From: Butyricicoccus_A sp963588905
Lineage (GTDB): Bacteria; Bacillota; Clostridia; Oscillospirales; Butyricicoccaceae
Reading direction: 5' to 3'
Assembly: GCA_963588905.1 (NCBI GenBank)
Contig: CAVAJF010000032.1
Coordinates: forward strand, 10,188-74,187
DNA: 64,000 nt
Part shown: positions 8,237-16,790 of the stretch, one piece after another
Position numbering within the stretch: the first letter of the stretch is position 1
Layout: each line of letters begins with the position of its first letter
Program-made: the position numbers and the translations under genes
The notes under the pieces: model-generated
Told to the model about the DNA's origin: nothing
The model's input: the letters and a program-made list of their open reading frames with translations, nothing else
The model's database searches: none

Positions 8237-9091
8237 TTATCCGAGCGGCAATTCGCGGAATTTTCGCGGTGATACGCCGATTTTATCCGTGAATGCGCCG
8301 GTAAAACTGGCCTCTGTTCGATAGCCGACCTCTGCGCCGATTGCTTTGATGGGAAGTTCCGTCGATTTGAGCAGATACTTTGCACGATCCATGCGCATAC
8401 AAATAATGAATTCATGCGGAGAGTAGTGCAGGCGGGCGCGAAACAAACGAATCAAGTGGGATGGACTGAGATGTACCTGTTTGGCGAGCTGCTTCAGCCG
8501 CAAATCTTCACCCAAATGCGTTTGGATGTACGCAACGGCCTGCTGCACGGGATCGTCATTTGGCAGCTCAGTAAAATCAGCCTCTTGATTGACATTCAGA
8601 TAACACAGAGCGTTGTACAGTAGACGCGAATGTTCGGTTTCGTTGACGAGCTGATGGTTGGCAAATTGCCGCACAAGCGTGCGAATTTGCGTGGCAGAAC
8701 CGGCGTGCTTTTGCCCTGTGTATAATATACCGCCGTTTTCGCGGGTCAAATGCTGATACAGCTCCAGAGAATTGACGCCGGAAAAGTGAACCCAATAAAA
8801 TTCAACATATTCTGTCGTATGATAGGCGTGATGATCGTTTCCATCGAACAGGAGAATATCGCCGGGATGCGCGGTGGTAGTTTTTCCATGATATTGCAAA
8901 TCCAATGTACCCTTTTCAATCAGCATCAGCATAAAGCAGCCCAGACCCTGCCGGTCGATACTGTACCGCTTATCACAATAGTAATGTCCGCACATATGTA
9001 CAGAGTAAAAAAGCGCCTGCTTTTGCATGGCGATGGTTCCGAAAAAGTATTCTGAACCGGAGAGAACACCGAATTCTTTTTGTCGAAGCAT
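8237..9091 (-). CDS. AraC-family transcriptional regulator divergent to the UroD gene
   Basis: 284 residues. The N-terminal AraC_binding cupin (about 20-150) contains the GTLDLQYHGKTTTAHPGDILLF segment, and two HTH motifs occupy about 185-284. The ATG at 9091 is chosen because AAGGTGA precedes it by 5 bases; a GTG three codons earlier would lie inside that site. Cupin-type AraC proteins of this kind usually sense sugars or other small polar inducers. The gene is divergent from the 438-residue UroD-family gene across a 425-bp spacer. It is a good candidate for its local regulator. Confidence 0.85.
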   Translation of the reverse strand: MLRQKEFGVLSGSEYFFGTIAMQKQALFYSVHMCGHYYCDKRYSIDRQGLGCFMLMLIEKGTLDLQYHGKTTTAHPGDILLFDGNDHHAYHTTEYVEFYWVHFSGVNSLELYQHLTRENGGILYTGQKHAGSATQIRTLVRQFANHQLVNETEHSRLLYNALCYLNVNQEADFTELPNDDPVQQAVAYIQTHLGEDLRLKQLAKQVHLSPSHLIRLFRARLHYSPHEFIICMRMDRAKYLLKSTELPIKAIGAEVGYRTEASFTGAFTDKIGVSPRKFRELPLG

Positions 9092-9516
9092 ATAAATCAC
9101 CTTAATCTTTAACTTTTAATTATAGCGATTGCCGTGTAAAAGCGCAATAGGAAAGAATGAGAAATACTTTCGAAAAATTATCATATTTTTCTCATGAAAA
9201 TAAAGAAAAAAGGATGTGATCCTTTTTATCCTATCATGAAATGATAAAAATTCAAAAGTTTTTTGCGAAAAATGTGCAGGGCACTTGAAAAACACAAGAA
9301 ATATAACCAAAATATGAGTATATTGTGGAGATACTTGGACGATTTTGTACCATAAAAACTGCACAAAAATGATTTTTAGGACGATATTGCACCGATTGTA
9401 AAGCGCACTTTTCTGTGGTAAGATACAAATAGAAAGAAAAGTATGTAGGAAAGATAGTTTTTCTATGATATAAAGATTCAAATAATTTCGGAAAATAATC
9501 ATGTGGAGGGAATTCT
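9092..9516. other. 425-bp AT-rich divergent control region
   Basis: No supported gene lies here. It holds a promoter toward the UroD gene, a pair of short AT-rich hairpins (9207-9227 and 9232-9246), and a TTGTACCAT word at 9345-9353 that also occurs, inverted, in the other divergent spacer of the island. An open frame of 128 codons on the minus strand is compositional, rich in Phe, Ile and Lys, and is not supported. Confidence 0.6.
9396..9424 (+). promoter_or_regulatory. sigma-A promoter for the UroD-family gene
   Basis: TTGTAA and TAAGAT are separated by 17 bases, giving a leader of about 85 bases. A GATTGTA word overlaps the -35 box and matches the half-site seen at 21321. Confidence 0.65.
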
Positions 9517-10833
9517 ATGAGATTCGATCAGTGTACCAACGGCAATATCTTTATGCATGGCTGGACAAAGGAACAGGCTGTGATGAGCGAGCACGATAAG
9601 GCGATCTTGCAAGAGCTGGCAAAGAAAATGGCGGCGTACGCGGCAAAGCCGGAGGAAGAGGCGCGCATTCAGCTGTGGCGCGATCACAATGACCTCAAAG
9701 ATACTCGTCCGTTGATTTATGTGGATCTGGAAAACGGCTGGAATGAGCTGCTGCCAATGGAATTTACCTGCCAGTGCGAAGGCGAAATGGCACAGGAGTG
9801 GGAAATGTGGCTGCACAAAGAGCTCATTTACGCAGAGAAGATCAAATGCGATAAGCCGATTGAAGCAAAATTTTATATTCCGTATCAGGCACATAATACC
9901 ATGTGGGGCGTTGAAAAAAAGGTCATCGGCGATGTTAAGGGCGGCGAAGCGATTACATGGGAAAGCCCGATTACCGATGACATGATGGAAGACGATTTCG
10001 ATGTCAAAGAGCTGATTCAGATTCCGAAGATTACGATTGACTGGGAAGCAACCGAAGCCTATACGGCTATTGCACACGATGTTTTTGATGGCATTCTGAC
10101 CGTAGAACGCCGCCACTGGTGGTGGTGGGGTCTGGAGCTTACCCATCCGTATGCCGATCTGCGTGGTCTGGAAAATATGCTGTATGATTTTTATGATTAC
10201 GACGAGAAGATGCATGAAATTTTGGGACGCTTCACAGAAGGCTACATGGCGATGATTGATTTCCTGGAGGAAAACAAGCTGTTCACGCCGAACACAGGAA
10301 ACTGCTATGTTGGTTCCGGCGGATTGGGTATTACCGGAGATTTAAACCCGACTGCCGCTGTTCCAAACAGTGCAATGGATATTTGGGGATTCCACGAAAG
10401 CCAGGAGACCAGTGAGGTATCTCCGGAGATGTTTGCTGAATTTGTTTTGCCGTATCAGATGAAGCTGGCAGAGCGGTTCGGTTTGAATTATTATGGCTGC
10501 TGTGAAGGCTTGGATCGCCGTTGGGATTATGTCAAGAATCTGCCGCGTCTGCGCCGTGTATCGGTATCGCAGTGGGCGGATATTCCGAAGATGAGTGAAT
10601 TGCTCGGCGGCGACTATGTATTCTGCCACAAGGTAAGCCCGACGGATATTGCTGTTCCGGTCATTGATGAGGATCACATTCGCACCCGTCTGCATCAGGT
10701 GCTGACCGACTGCAAGCGCTGTGGCAATCATGTTGAGTTAATTATGAAGGACAATCACACCATTGCCAATAAACCGGAAAATGTATATCGCTGGGTACAG
10801 ATTGCCAAGGAAGAAATCGCCAAGGTATATTGA
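9517..10833 (+). CDS. uroporphyrinogen decarboxylase-family protein, putative substrate methyltransferase
   Basis: 438 residues. The C-terminal two thirds follow the UroD/methionine-synthase barrel pattern. Recognisable points are a four-Trp run in RRHWWWWGLE (W201-W204), LRGLENMLYDFYDYDEKMHEILGRF, then YYGCCEGLDRRW (C328, C329), VSVSQWAD and DYVFCHKVSP (C370, H371). Aromatic O-demethylase methyltransferases such as Moorella MtvB are UroD-family proteins. With the corrinoid protein and RACo nearby, a methyltransferase I role is inferred, not shown. It is not a heme-pathway HemE. TGGAGGGA supports the start at 9517. The PocR-AraC regulator follows after 38 bases. The substrate is unknown. Confidence 0.7.
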   Translation: MRFDQCTNGNIFMHGWTKEQAVMSEHDKAILQELAKKMAAYAAKPEEEARIQLWRDHNDLKDTRPLIYVDLENGWNELLPMEFTCQCEGEMAQEWEMWLHKELIYAEKIKCDKPIEAKFYIPYQAHNTMWGVEKKVIGDVKGGEAITWESPITDDMMEDDFDVKELIQIPKITIDWEATEAYTAIAHDVFDGILTVERRHWWWWGLELTHPYADLRGLENMLYDFYDYDEKMHEILGRFTEGYMAMIDFLEENKLFTPNTGNCYVGSGGLGITGDLNPTAAVPNSAMDIWGFHESQETSEVSPEMFAEFVLPYQMKLAERFGLNYYGCCEGLDRRWDYVKNLPRLRRVSVSQWADIPKMSELLGGDYVFCHKVSPTDIAVPVIDEDHIRTRLHQVLTDCKRCGNHVELIMKDNHTIANKPENVYRWVQIAKEEIAKVY

Positions 10834-10871
10834 TTTTTATGGATTGAATGAACGGGAGAGGAGGAACAGCT

Positions 10872-12023
10872 GTGACAGATTGGCGAGAGCAGCTTCGGCA
10901 TATCTGCGACAATATCACTGTCTTAACGGGGATTCCCTGCGTTGCAGCGTGGGAGTATCAAAAAAATACAGCTGTTCTCTCCTGCCTTTGTGCCAGGGAT
11001 GAGAGCCATTCCTTAGCGAAGCAAAAACTGCATCAGCAGGCCTTGGAACAGGCGCTCCGGCAGCAAGGTAAAGGTATGTCAGTGTATCGCTGCGCCTGTG
11101 GGTGCTGCTTTGCCATAGCACTGCCTCGGCAAGTGGAAACCACTTGGATGAGCAGTCTGATTGCCGGACCATTTCTGATGGAACCGCGCGAAGATGTACA
11201 GCTTCCGGTTTTGACGAAACGACAGACAGATGCGTTGACAGAGACAATGCGGACCCTGTGCAGTGAACTGGAAAGCGCCAGCACGATGTCTGCACGGGAC
11301 TGTGAGATTCAGGAAGAAATGCTGCAAGAGATGTATCTGACCGTGCGCAAGGAAAATAAAACCTTTTATTCACTCAAGGAAGAACGAAAATTACAACAAT
11401 TGATTCGAACAGGAAGCAAGCAGGAGGCTCAGCAGCAGCTCAACCACTTGTTACTAGATTTGTATTCGGTAGTTGGTACAGATTTGGTGCTGCTCAAGCA
11501 GCGCATTCGTGAACTGATTACCTTGATGTCACGCGCGGCAGCGGACGGCGGCGCAGATGCTGCTGCGATCTTTGCCCTGTGTGATCGCAGCGCAAAAGAG
11601 CTCGACCATCTGATGGATTTTGATACGGTAGATGCATGGCTCGGCGCGATGCTGCACACGTTTTTTGATATGCTGTTTGATTTTCCGGATGCACGGCATC
11701 AGAGTATCATTCAGCAGGCGGCAGCCTATATCAAAGAACATTTGTCCGAAAAGGTGAGCTTGGAGCAGGTGGCGAGCGAAGTGCATCTGTCGAAATCGTA
11801 TTTGTGCCGGATTTTGAAGGAAGAGCTTGGCTGTACGTTTACTGAATACACCAATCGTCTGCGCGTAGAAAAGAGCAAACTGTATCTGCACTGCGGAGAC
11901 ATGTCGCTGTCAGAAATCGCCTGTGCCGTTGGGTTTGATGACCAAAGCTATTTTACCCGTGTTTTTCGGCGGCAGGTAGGTGTTCCGCCCGGAAAATATC
12001 GCGCGGGAGCATCCAGCGCCTGA
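10872..12023 (+). CDS. PocR-domain AraC-family regulator
   Basis: 383 residues. The N-terminal 120 residues match the PocR sensory domain (a PAS-like ligand pocket), with a Cys-rich CACGCCFAIALPR stretch and GPF. A helical middle follows, then two C-terminal HTH motifs beginning near residue 280 (LEQVASEVHLSKSYLCRILKEEL) and ending in AVGFDDQSYFTRVFRRQVGVPP. In Salmonella PocR controls propanediol and cobalamin genes, so a PocR sensor beside corrinoid genes is apt. The GTG at 10872 is preferred because GGAGAGGAGG lies 8 bases upstream; an in-frame ATG at 10848 lies before that site. It sits between the two UroD-family genes and probably senses the pathway substrate. Confidence 0.85.
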   Translation: MTDWREQLRHICDNITVLTGIPCVAAWEYQKNTAVLSCLCARDESHSLAKQKLHQQALEQALRQQGKGMSVYRCACGCCFAIALPRQVETTWMSSLIAGPFLMEPREDVQLPVLTKRQTDALTETMRTLCSELESASTMSARDCEIQEEMLQEMYLTVRKENKTFYSLKEERKLQQLIRTGSKQEAQQQLNHLLLDLYSVVGTDLVLLKQRIRELITLMSRAAADGGADAAAIFALCDRSAKELDHLMDFDTVDAWLGAMLHTFFDMLFDFPDARHQSIIQQAAAYIKEHLSEKVSLEQVASEVHLSKSYLCRILKEELGCTFTEYTNRLRVEKSKLYLHCGDMSLSEIACAVGFDDQSYFTRVFRRQVGVPPGKYRAGASSA

Positions 12024-12084
12024 TTTTTATCAGCATAAAAGTTTTAAAACGCAACATTGCGCAACACAGGAAGGAGAATATATC

Positions 12085-13119
12085 ATGAAAAGAAATATGG
12101 ATCAATGGACAAAGGAATTATTAGATGCTCCGGTGAAGAAGGCGTTGCCGGTATTGTCTTTCCCGTCAATTCAGCTGATGGGCATTACCGTAAAGGAACT
12201 GATTAACGACAGTGATTTGCAGGCGAAAGGCATGAAAGCGGTAGCTGACCGCACGCCGAATGCAGGCGGCGCGGTATCCTTGATGGATCTGTCTGTAGAG
12301 GCAGAATGCTTCGGCGCACCGATTCGCGTATCTGATGATGAAGTTCCAACGGTCATCGGCCCGGTTCTCGACACAGAGATTGACGAAGATGAGCGCATGG
12401 AAGCGGCAGAGGCTCTGGAAGTACCGGAAATCGGTGCAGGCCGCACGCAGATTTACATTGATGCCATTGAGAAAGCGCTGGATCTGATTACCGACCGTCC
12501 AGTATTTGCGGGCGTTATTGGACCATTTTCTCTGGCTGGCCGCTTAATGGACGTAACTTCTTCGCTGATTTATTGCTATGATGAGCCGGATATGGCGCAT
12601 GTTGTGCTGGAAAAGGCAACGGAGTTTATCATCAAGTATATTCAGGCATACAAGGCAATCGGCGCCAATGGTGTTGTCATTGCGGAACCGCTGGCAGGTC
12701 TGCTGTCCCCGTCGCTGGCAGTTGAATTTTCCGGCGATTACTGCAAGCGCATTGTAGAAGCGGTAAAGGACGAGAATTTTGCGGTGATCTATCACAACTG
12801 CGGCAATACCGCCAATGTCACATTGGATTCTATCCTGAGCGCACATGCCAATGCCTATCATTTTGGCAATGCGGTTGACATGGAAGAAATCCTGTCTAAG
12901 GTTCCGGCAGATGTCATCTGTATGGGCAATGTTGATCCGGCCGGTCAGTTCCGCAACGGCACACCGGAATCGGTTCGGGAAGCAACACTGTCCGTTATGG
13001 AAAAGTGCTGCAAGTATCCGAATTATGTCATTTCTTCCGGTTGTGATATTCCGCCGATGTCCAGCTGGGATAACATTGACGCGTTCTTCCACGCGGTAGA
13101 TGAGTTCTATACAAAGTAA
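12085..13119 (+). CDS. MtaA/CmuA-type methylcorrinoid methyltransferase (UroD family)
   Basis: 344 residues, the usual length for MtaA/MtbA/CmuA C-terminal-type enzymes. These transfer a methyl group between a methyl-corrinoid protein and a zinc-bound thiol. The zinc site is intact: H237-x-C239 in YHNCGN, and C320 in SSGCDIPP. GPFSLAGRLMD and EPLAGLLSPS are family blocks. In methanogens the acceptor is coenzyme M. A clostridial cell should lack that, so the acceptor here (homocysteine, folate or another thiol) is open. AAGGAG precedes the ATG at 12085. The gene lies 61 bases after the PocR regulator and ends at a strong terminator. Confidence 0.82.
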   Translation: MKRNMDQWTKELLDAPVKKALPVLSFPSIQLMGITVKELINDSDLQAKGMKAVADRTPNAGGAVSLMDLSVEAECFGAPIRVSDDEVPTVIGPVLDTEIDEDERMEAAEALEVPEIGAGRTQIYIDAIEKALDLITDRPVFAGVIGPFSLAGRLMDVTSSLIYCYDEPDMAHVVLEKATEFIIKYIQAYKAIGANGVVIAEPLAGLLSPSLAVEFSGDYCKRIVEAVKDENFAVIYHNCGNTANVTLDSILSAHANAYHFGNAVDMEEILSKVPADVICMGNVDPAGQFRNGTPESVREATLSVMEKCCKYPNYVISSGCDIPPMSSWDNIDAFFHAVDEFYTK

Positions 13120-13129
13120 CAGGAAAGAC

Positions 13130-13164
13130 AAAGCGGCTGAATCGTATAGATTCAGCCGCTTTTA
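13130..13164. terminator. bidirectional terminator
   Basis: A 14-bp stem (AAAGCGGCTGAATC with GATTCAGCCGCTTT) and a 5-base loop, 10 bases after the methyltransferase stop and before the convergent ABC gene. Confidence 0.92.
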
Positions 13165-13181
13165 TCATGCATATATAGTAT

Positions 13182-14927
13182 TTACGATGGTTGGAATTGA
13201 CTGTTGTACAGCTTGTTGTAAAAACCACCGGCAGCCAGAAGCTCTTGATGGGTGCCCTGTTCAATGATTTTGCCGTCACGCATGACGAGAATCAAGGAGG
13301 CATTGCGAATGGTAGACAAGCGATGCGCAACAACAAAGCTTGTTCTGCCTTCCATGAGCGTATCAAATGCCTGCTGCACAAGAAACTCTGTGCGAGTATC
13401 AATGCTGGAGGTAGCTTCATCTAAGATCAGCATCGGCGGCAGGCACAGCATGACGCGAGCGATACACAGCAGCTGTTTTTGCCCTTGGCTGACGCTTTCT
13501 TCTGTCAAAACAGTATCCAATCCCTTTGGCAATCGGCGAATAAAGTCCCAGCAGTGTGCAGATTTTGCCGCCTGAATCACTTCTTCTTCACTGGCATCCG
13601 GACGGCCGAAGCGAATGTTATCACGTACGGTACCGCTCTTGAGCCATGTTTCCTGTAAGACCATGCCAAAGCTGCTGCGCAGTGCATGGCGGGAGATGCT
13701 GTCAATCGGAACGCCGTCAATGGAAATCGTACCGCTGTTTATATCATAGAAACGCATCAACAGATTGATAAATGTCGTCTTGCCGCAGCCGGTCGGACCG
13801 ACAATCGCGATGCGCATACCCGGCTTTGCCTGCAAGTTGAATTGTTCAATCAGCGGATGAGAAGCATCATAGCAGAAGGATACATCGCGAATGTCAACCT
13901 GGCCGCGCACAGCATCCAATTGCTGCTTGGCGTCCGGCTTTTCTTCAGGTTCTTCCATCAGGGCAAAGACACGGGATGCGCAGGCGAGTGCATTTTGCAG
14001 CTCTGTGACCACAGAACTAATATCATTAAATGGTTTCATATACTGATTTGCGTAAGCAAGCAGGACGGACAGTCCGCCGACCGTTAAGCTGCCGAGCGGA
14101 ATGAGCAGGACACCGACCAAGGCAACACCGGCATAAATGATGCTGTTGACAAATCGCGTGCACGGGTTGGTCAGACTGCTGTAAAAGGTTGCCTGCTGGC
14201 TGTATTTCATCAGCTCTTTGTTGATCTCGGCAAAACGAGCAGAAGCGCGGTCTTCATAGCCAAAGGCCTTTACGACGGTCTGACCGCCCATCATTTCATC
14301 AATCAGGGCTGTTTGGTGGCCGCGGACTTCGCTCTGCTTTTGGAACAGTCGATAGGAACGGCTGGAAATAAACCGCGCGACAAGAAAGCTCAACGGTGTC
14401 AGCACGATAACCATTAAAGAAATCCAAAAGTTTTTGGAGAACATAAAGATCAGAGTGACCAAAATCGTCATGATACCGGAAAACAATTGGGTGAATCCGA
14501 GCAGCAGACCGTCGGATAATACATCGGTATCTGTGATAATACGGCTGACAATATCACCGGAACTGTGCTTGTCCAGATAGGAGAGCGGCAGCTTTTGAAT
14601 GTGCCGAATCGCGCGCGAACGAATGTCTTGTACGATGTGATAGGTCATGCGGTTGTTCAGCAGATTCATCAGCCAAGTACACAGCGCGGATGCGGCGGCA
14701 ACGATGAGAATCAGACGCAAGTAGCTCCACATCAGTGCGAAGTTGACGCGGTGTGCGGCAATGGTTTGGTCAATGGCATCGCCAAATAAAATCGGCACAT
14801 ACAGCTGAAGAATGACGGATGCTGCCGCAAGAACAATGCTCAACGTCAGCGCAAATCCATGTGCCTTGACATAGGGGAGCAGCTGGCGGAGAGAAGCAGA
14901 TGTGGTGTTTTTGTTTTGCTTTTTCAT
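13182..14927 (-). CDS. ABC exporter half-transporter with degenerate signature motif
   Basis: 581 residues: a six-helix transmembrane domain (about 25-310) fused to a nucleotide-binding domain. Walker A is GPTGCGKTT (377-385), Walker B with catalytic Glu is LDEATS (E504), and the switch His is H535 in VAHRLST. The signature reads SVSQGQ rather than LSGGQ. It pairs with the upstream half-transporter, whose own site carries the complementary defects. The complex is therefore an asymmetric type IV heterodimeric exporter of the BmrCD or TM287/288 class. The start overlaps the upstream stop by 4 bases (ATGA) with AGGAGG ahead, so translation is coupled. The cargo is unknown; drugs, lipids or pathway products are all possible. 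Confidence 0.92.
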   Translation of the reverse strand: MKKQNKNTTSASLRQLLPYVKAHGFALTLSIVLAAASVILQLYVPILFGDAIDQTIAAHRVNFALMWSYLRLILIVAAASALCTWLMNLLNNRMTYHIVQDIRSRAIRHIQKLPLSYLDKHSSGDIVSRIITDTDVLSDGLLLGFTQLFSGIMTILVTLIFMFSKNFWISLMVIVLTPLSFLVARFISSRSYRLFQKQSEVRGHQTALIDEMMGGQTVVKAFGYEDRASARFAEINKELMKYSQQATFYSSLTNPCTRFVNSIIYAGVALVGVLLIPLGSLTVGGLSVLLAYANQYMKPFNDISSVVTELQNALACASRVFALMEEPEEKPDAKQQLDAVRGQVDIRDVSFCYDASHPLIEQFNLQAKPGMRIAIVGPTGCGKTTFINLLMRFYDINSGTISIDGVPIDSISRHALRSSFGMVLQETWLKSGTVRDNIRFGRPDASEEEVIQAAKSAHCWDFIRRLPKGLDTVLTEESVSQGQKQLLCIARVMLCLPPMLILDEATSSIDTRTEFLVQQAFDTLMEGRTSFVVAHRLSTIRNASLILVMRDGKIIEQGTHQELLAAGGFYNKLYNSQFQPS

Positions 14928-16672
14928 GCGTTCTCATCCTCCTTTTTGGATTCTTCCGGGAACTGAGATTCATAAATGCCTTGATATACCGGACAATCGC
15001 GCAACAGCTGCTCGTGCGTTCCGATACCGACGAGTGCACCGTTATCCAGCACGAGAATCTTGTCGGCTTGCCGCACGGCGGCAATGCGCTGCGATACCAA
15101 GAAGGTAGTCACGCTGTCACCGAGCTGACGGATGGCCTTGCGCAGAGCGGCATCTGTCGCAAAATCCAGTGCGCTGGAGCTGTCGTCAAGAATGAGAATT
15201 TCCGGCTTTTTCACCAGTGCACGAGCGATGGTCAACCGCTGTTTCTGACCACCGGACAGATTGCGTCCGTTCTGTTCCAGATGGAAATCCAGCTTGTCCG
15301 GCTTGCCCTCGACGACTTCCCGCGCTTGTGCACAGGTCAATGCCTGCCAAAGCTCTGCATCGGATGCGTGTTCATTGCCCCATTTCATGTTTTCTCGAAT
15401 GCTGCCCTGAAACAGCAGTGCACGCTGGGGAACGATGCCGATTTTCTGGCACAGCAGATCATGCGGAAGCTCCTTGATGGCATATCCACCCAAAGAGACG
15501 CTGCCCTCTGTGGCATCATAAAAGCGCGGAATCAGATTGACCAAAGTAGATTTGCCGCTGCCGGTACCGCCGATAATGCCGACGGTTTCTCCGGGCATCG
15601 CGGAAAAACTGATGTGCGTCAGACTCGGCGCACCAGCCCCCTGATAGGTAAACGACACGTCATCAAAAGATACCGCTGGCGCAGTCGGGCGCTCCATATG
15701 GAACGAAGGCTTGTGTTCAGGATATGTCATGCTTGTCTTGACATCCAATACGCTGGAGACACGTTTGGCACAAGCCAAAGACTTGTTCAGAGTAATAATC
15801 AATGCCGCCAATTTAATGACCTCAACGATGATTTGCAGCATGTAGTTGTACAGAGCGACGACTTGACCCTGCGGTAAGCTGCCGAGATTGACCTGTATGC
15901 CTGCCTGCTGGATCAGTACAACTGTAGCGATATTGATGAGTACATAGGTCAGTGGATTGAGCAGAGCAGACAGTCTGCCGACAAATAAGTTCAGGCGGGT
16001 GAGTGCCTGGTTGCTCTCTTCAAATTCCTCTACGGAACGCTGCTCGCGGCAAAACGCGCGAATGACACGAACGCCGGTCAAATTTTCGCGGGTGAGTGCT
16101 GTCACGCGATCCAGACCAGCCTGTACTTTTCCGAACAGCGGAATGCTCAGTTTCATGATGAGAAATGTCACGCCGAACAAAATCGGAATGGTGACAACGA
16201 AGACCAGCGCACAGCGCACATTGATGGTAAACGCCATGACCATGGCGCCCAGAACAATAAACGGACTGCGAAGCAGCAGACGCAGGCCCATGTTCACACC
16301 GGTTTGTACCTGATTGACATCGTCGGACAGGCGGGTAATCAGCGTGTCACTGCCGATAGCGTCCAGTTCTGTGAACGAGAATGTTTGAATGTGGTCAAAT
16401 ACCGCTTGCCGCAGTGCACCGGCGAAGCCAACACTGGCTTTTGCGGAAAAGAACTGCGCGACAATGCTGAATCCTAAGCCGACGACAGCCAACAGAAGCA
16501 GCACACCGAAATACAGAAAGATCAAGTGTCGGTTCGAGACTGCGTCTGTATCGATCATGCGAGCGATGACCAACGGAACAAACAGATCAAACAGTGCTTC
16601 GAGCAGTTTGAACAACGGCGCAAGAATGCTTTCCTTTCGGTATTTTTTTAAATAAACAGCAAGATTTTGCAT
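14924..16672 (-). CDS. ABC exporter half-transporter with degenerate catalytic residues
   Basis: 582 residues with an exporter transmembrane domain (about 15-305) and a nucleotide-binding domain. Walker A is GGTGSGKST (368-376) and the signature is canonical LSGGQ (472-476). The Walker B Glu is Asp (ILDDSS, D497), and the switch His is Gln (Q528 in LVSQRIA). So the catalytic ATP site of the dimer is built from the partner's Walker motifs and this subunit's LSGGQ. The other site is degenerate. The gene is first in the two-gene operon and divergent from the LysR gene, which may control it. AGGAAGGAA precedes the start. Confidence 0.92.
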   Translation of the reverse strand: MQNLAVYLKKYRKESILAPLFKLLEALFDLFVPLVIARMIDTDAVSNRHLIFLYFGVLLLLAVVGLGFSIVAQFFSAKASVGFAGALRQAVFDHIQTFSFTELDAIGSDTLITRLSDDVNQVQTGVNMGLRLLLRSPFIVLGAMVMAFTINVRCALVFVVTIPILFGVTFLIMKLSIPLFGKVQAGLDRVTALTRENLTGVRVIRAFCREQRSVEEFEESNQALTRLNLFVGRLSALLNPLTYVLINIATVVLIQQAGIQVNLGSLPQGQVVALYNYMLQIIVEVIKLAALIITLNKSLACAKRVSSVLDVKTSMTYPEHKPSFHMERPTAPAVSFDDVSFTYQGAGAPSLTHISFSAMPGETVGIIGGTGSGKSTLVNLIPRFYDATEGSVSLGGYAIKELPHDLLCQKIGIVPQRALLFQGSIRENMKWGNEHASDAELWQALTCAQAREVVEGKPDKLDFHLEQNGRNLSGGQKQRLTIARALVKKPEILILDDSSSALDFATDAALRKAIRQLGDSVTTFLVSQRIAAVRQADKILVLDNGALVGIGTHEQLLRDCPVYQGIYESQFPEESKKEDENA

Positions 16673-16694
16673 TTGATTCCTTCCTTTCTGTTTC

Positions 16695-16724
16695 TTGACA
16701 AGATATAGTATAGTCCATTATGAT
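16695..16724 (+). promoter_or_regulatory. promoter for the LysR-family gene
   Basis: A consensus TTGACA and TATGAT separated by 18 bases lie in the 118-bp spacer between the divergent ABC and LysR genes. LysR proteins commonly bind such a spacer to control both directions. Confidence 0.6.
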
Positions 16725-16790
16725 AAATATAAAAAGTATTGTTTTTGTTTTAGCACGATATTTATTTTCTATCATCGGGAGGGAGAAGAA

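Noticed and set aside
9116..9502. 128-codon open frame on the minus strand
   Set aside because: AT-rich, Phe/Ile/Lys-biased, no ribosome site, and it spans the promoter and hairpins of the divergent spacer.
9517..10833. HemE (heme biosynthesis uroporphyrinogen decarboxylase)
   Set aside because: Too long for HemE at 438 residues, lacks its N-terminal RPPVWxMRQAGR-type motif, and lies in a corrinoid context, not with heme genes.
13182..16672. Frameshifts or decay in the ABC exporter pair suggested by altered motifs
   Set aside because: Both frames are full length and the altered residues are complementary between subunits, as in known asymmetric exporters.
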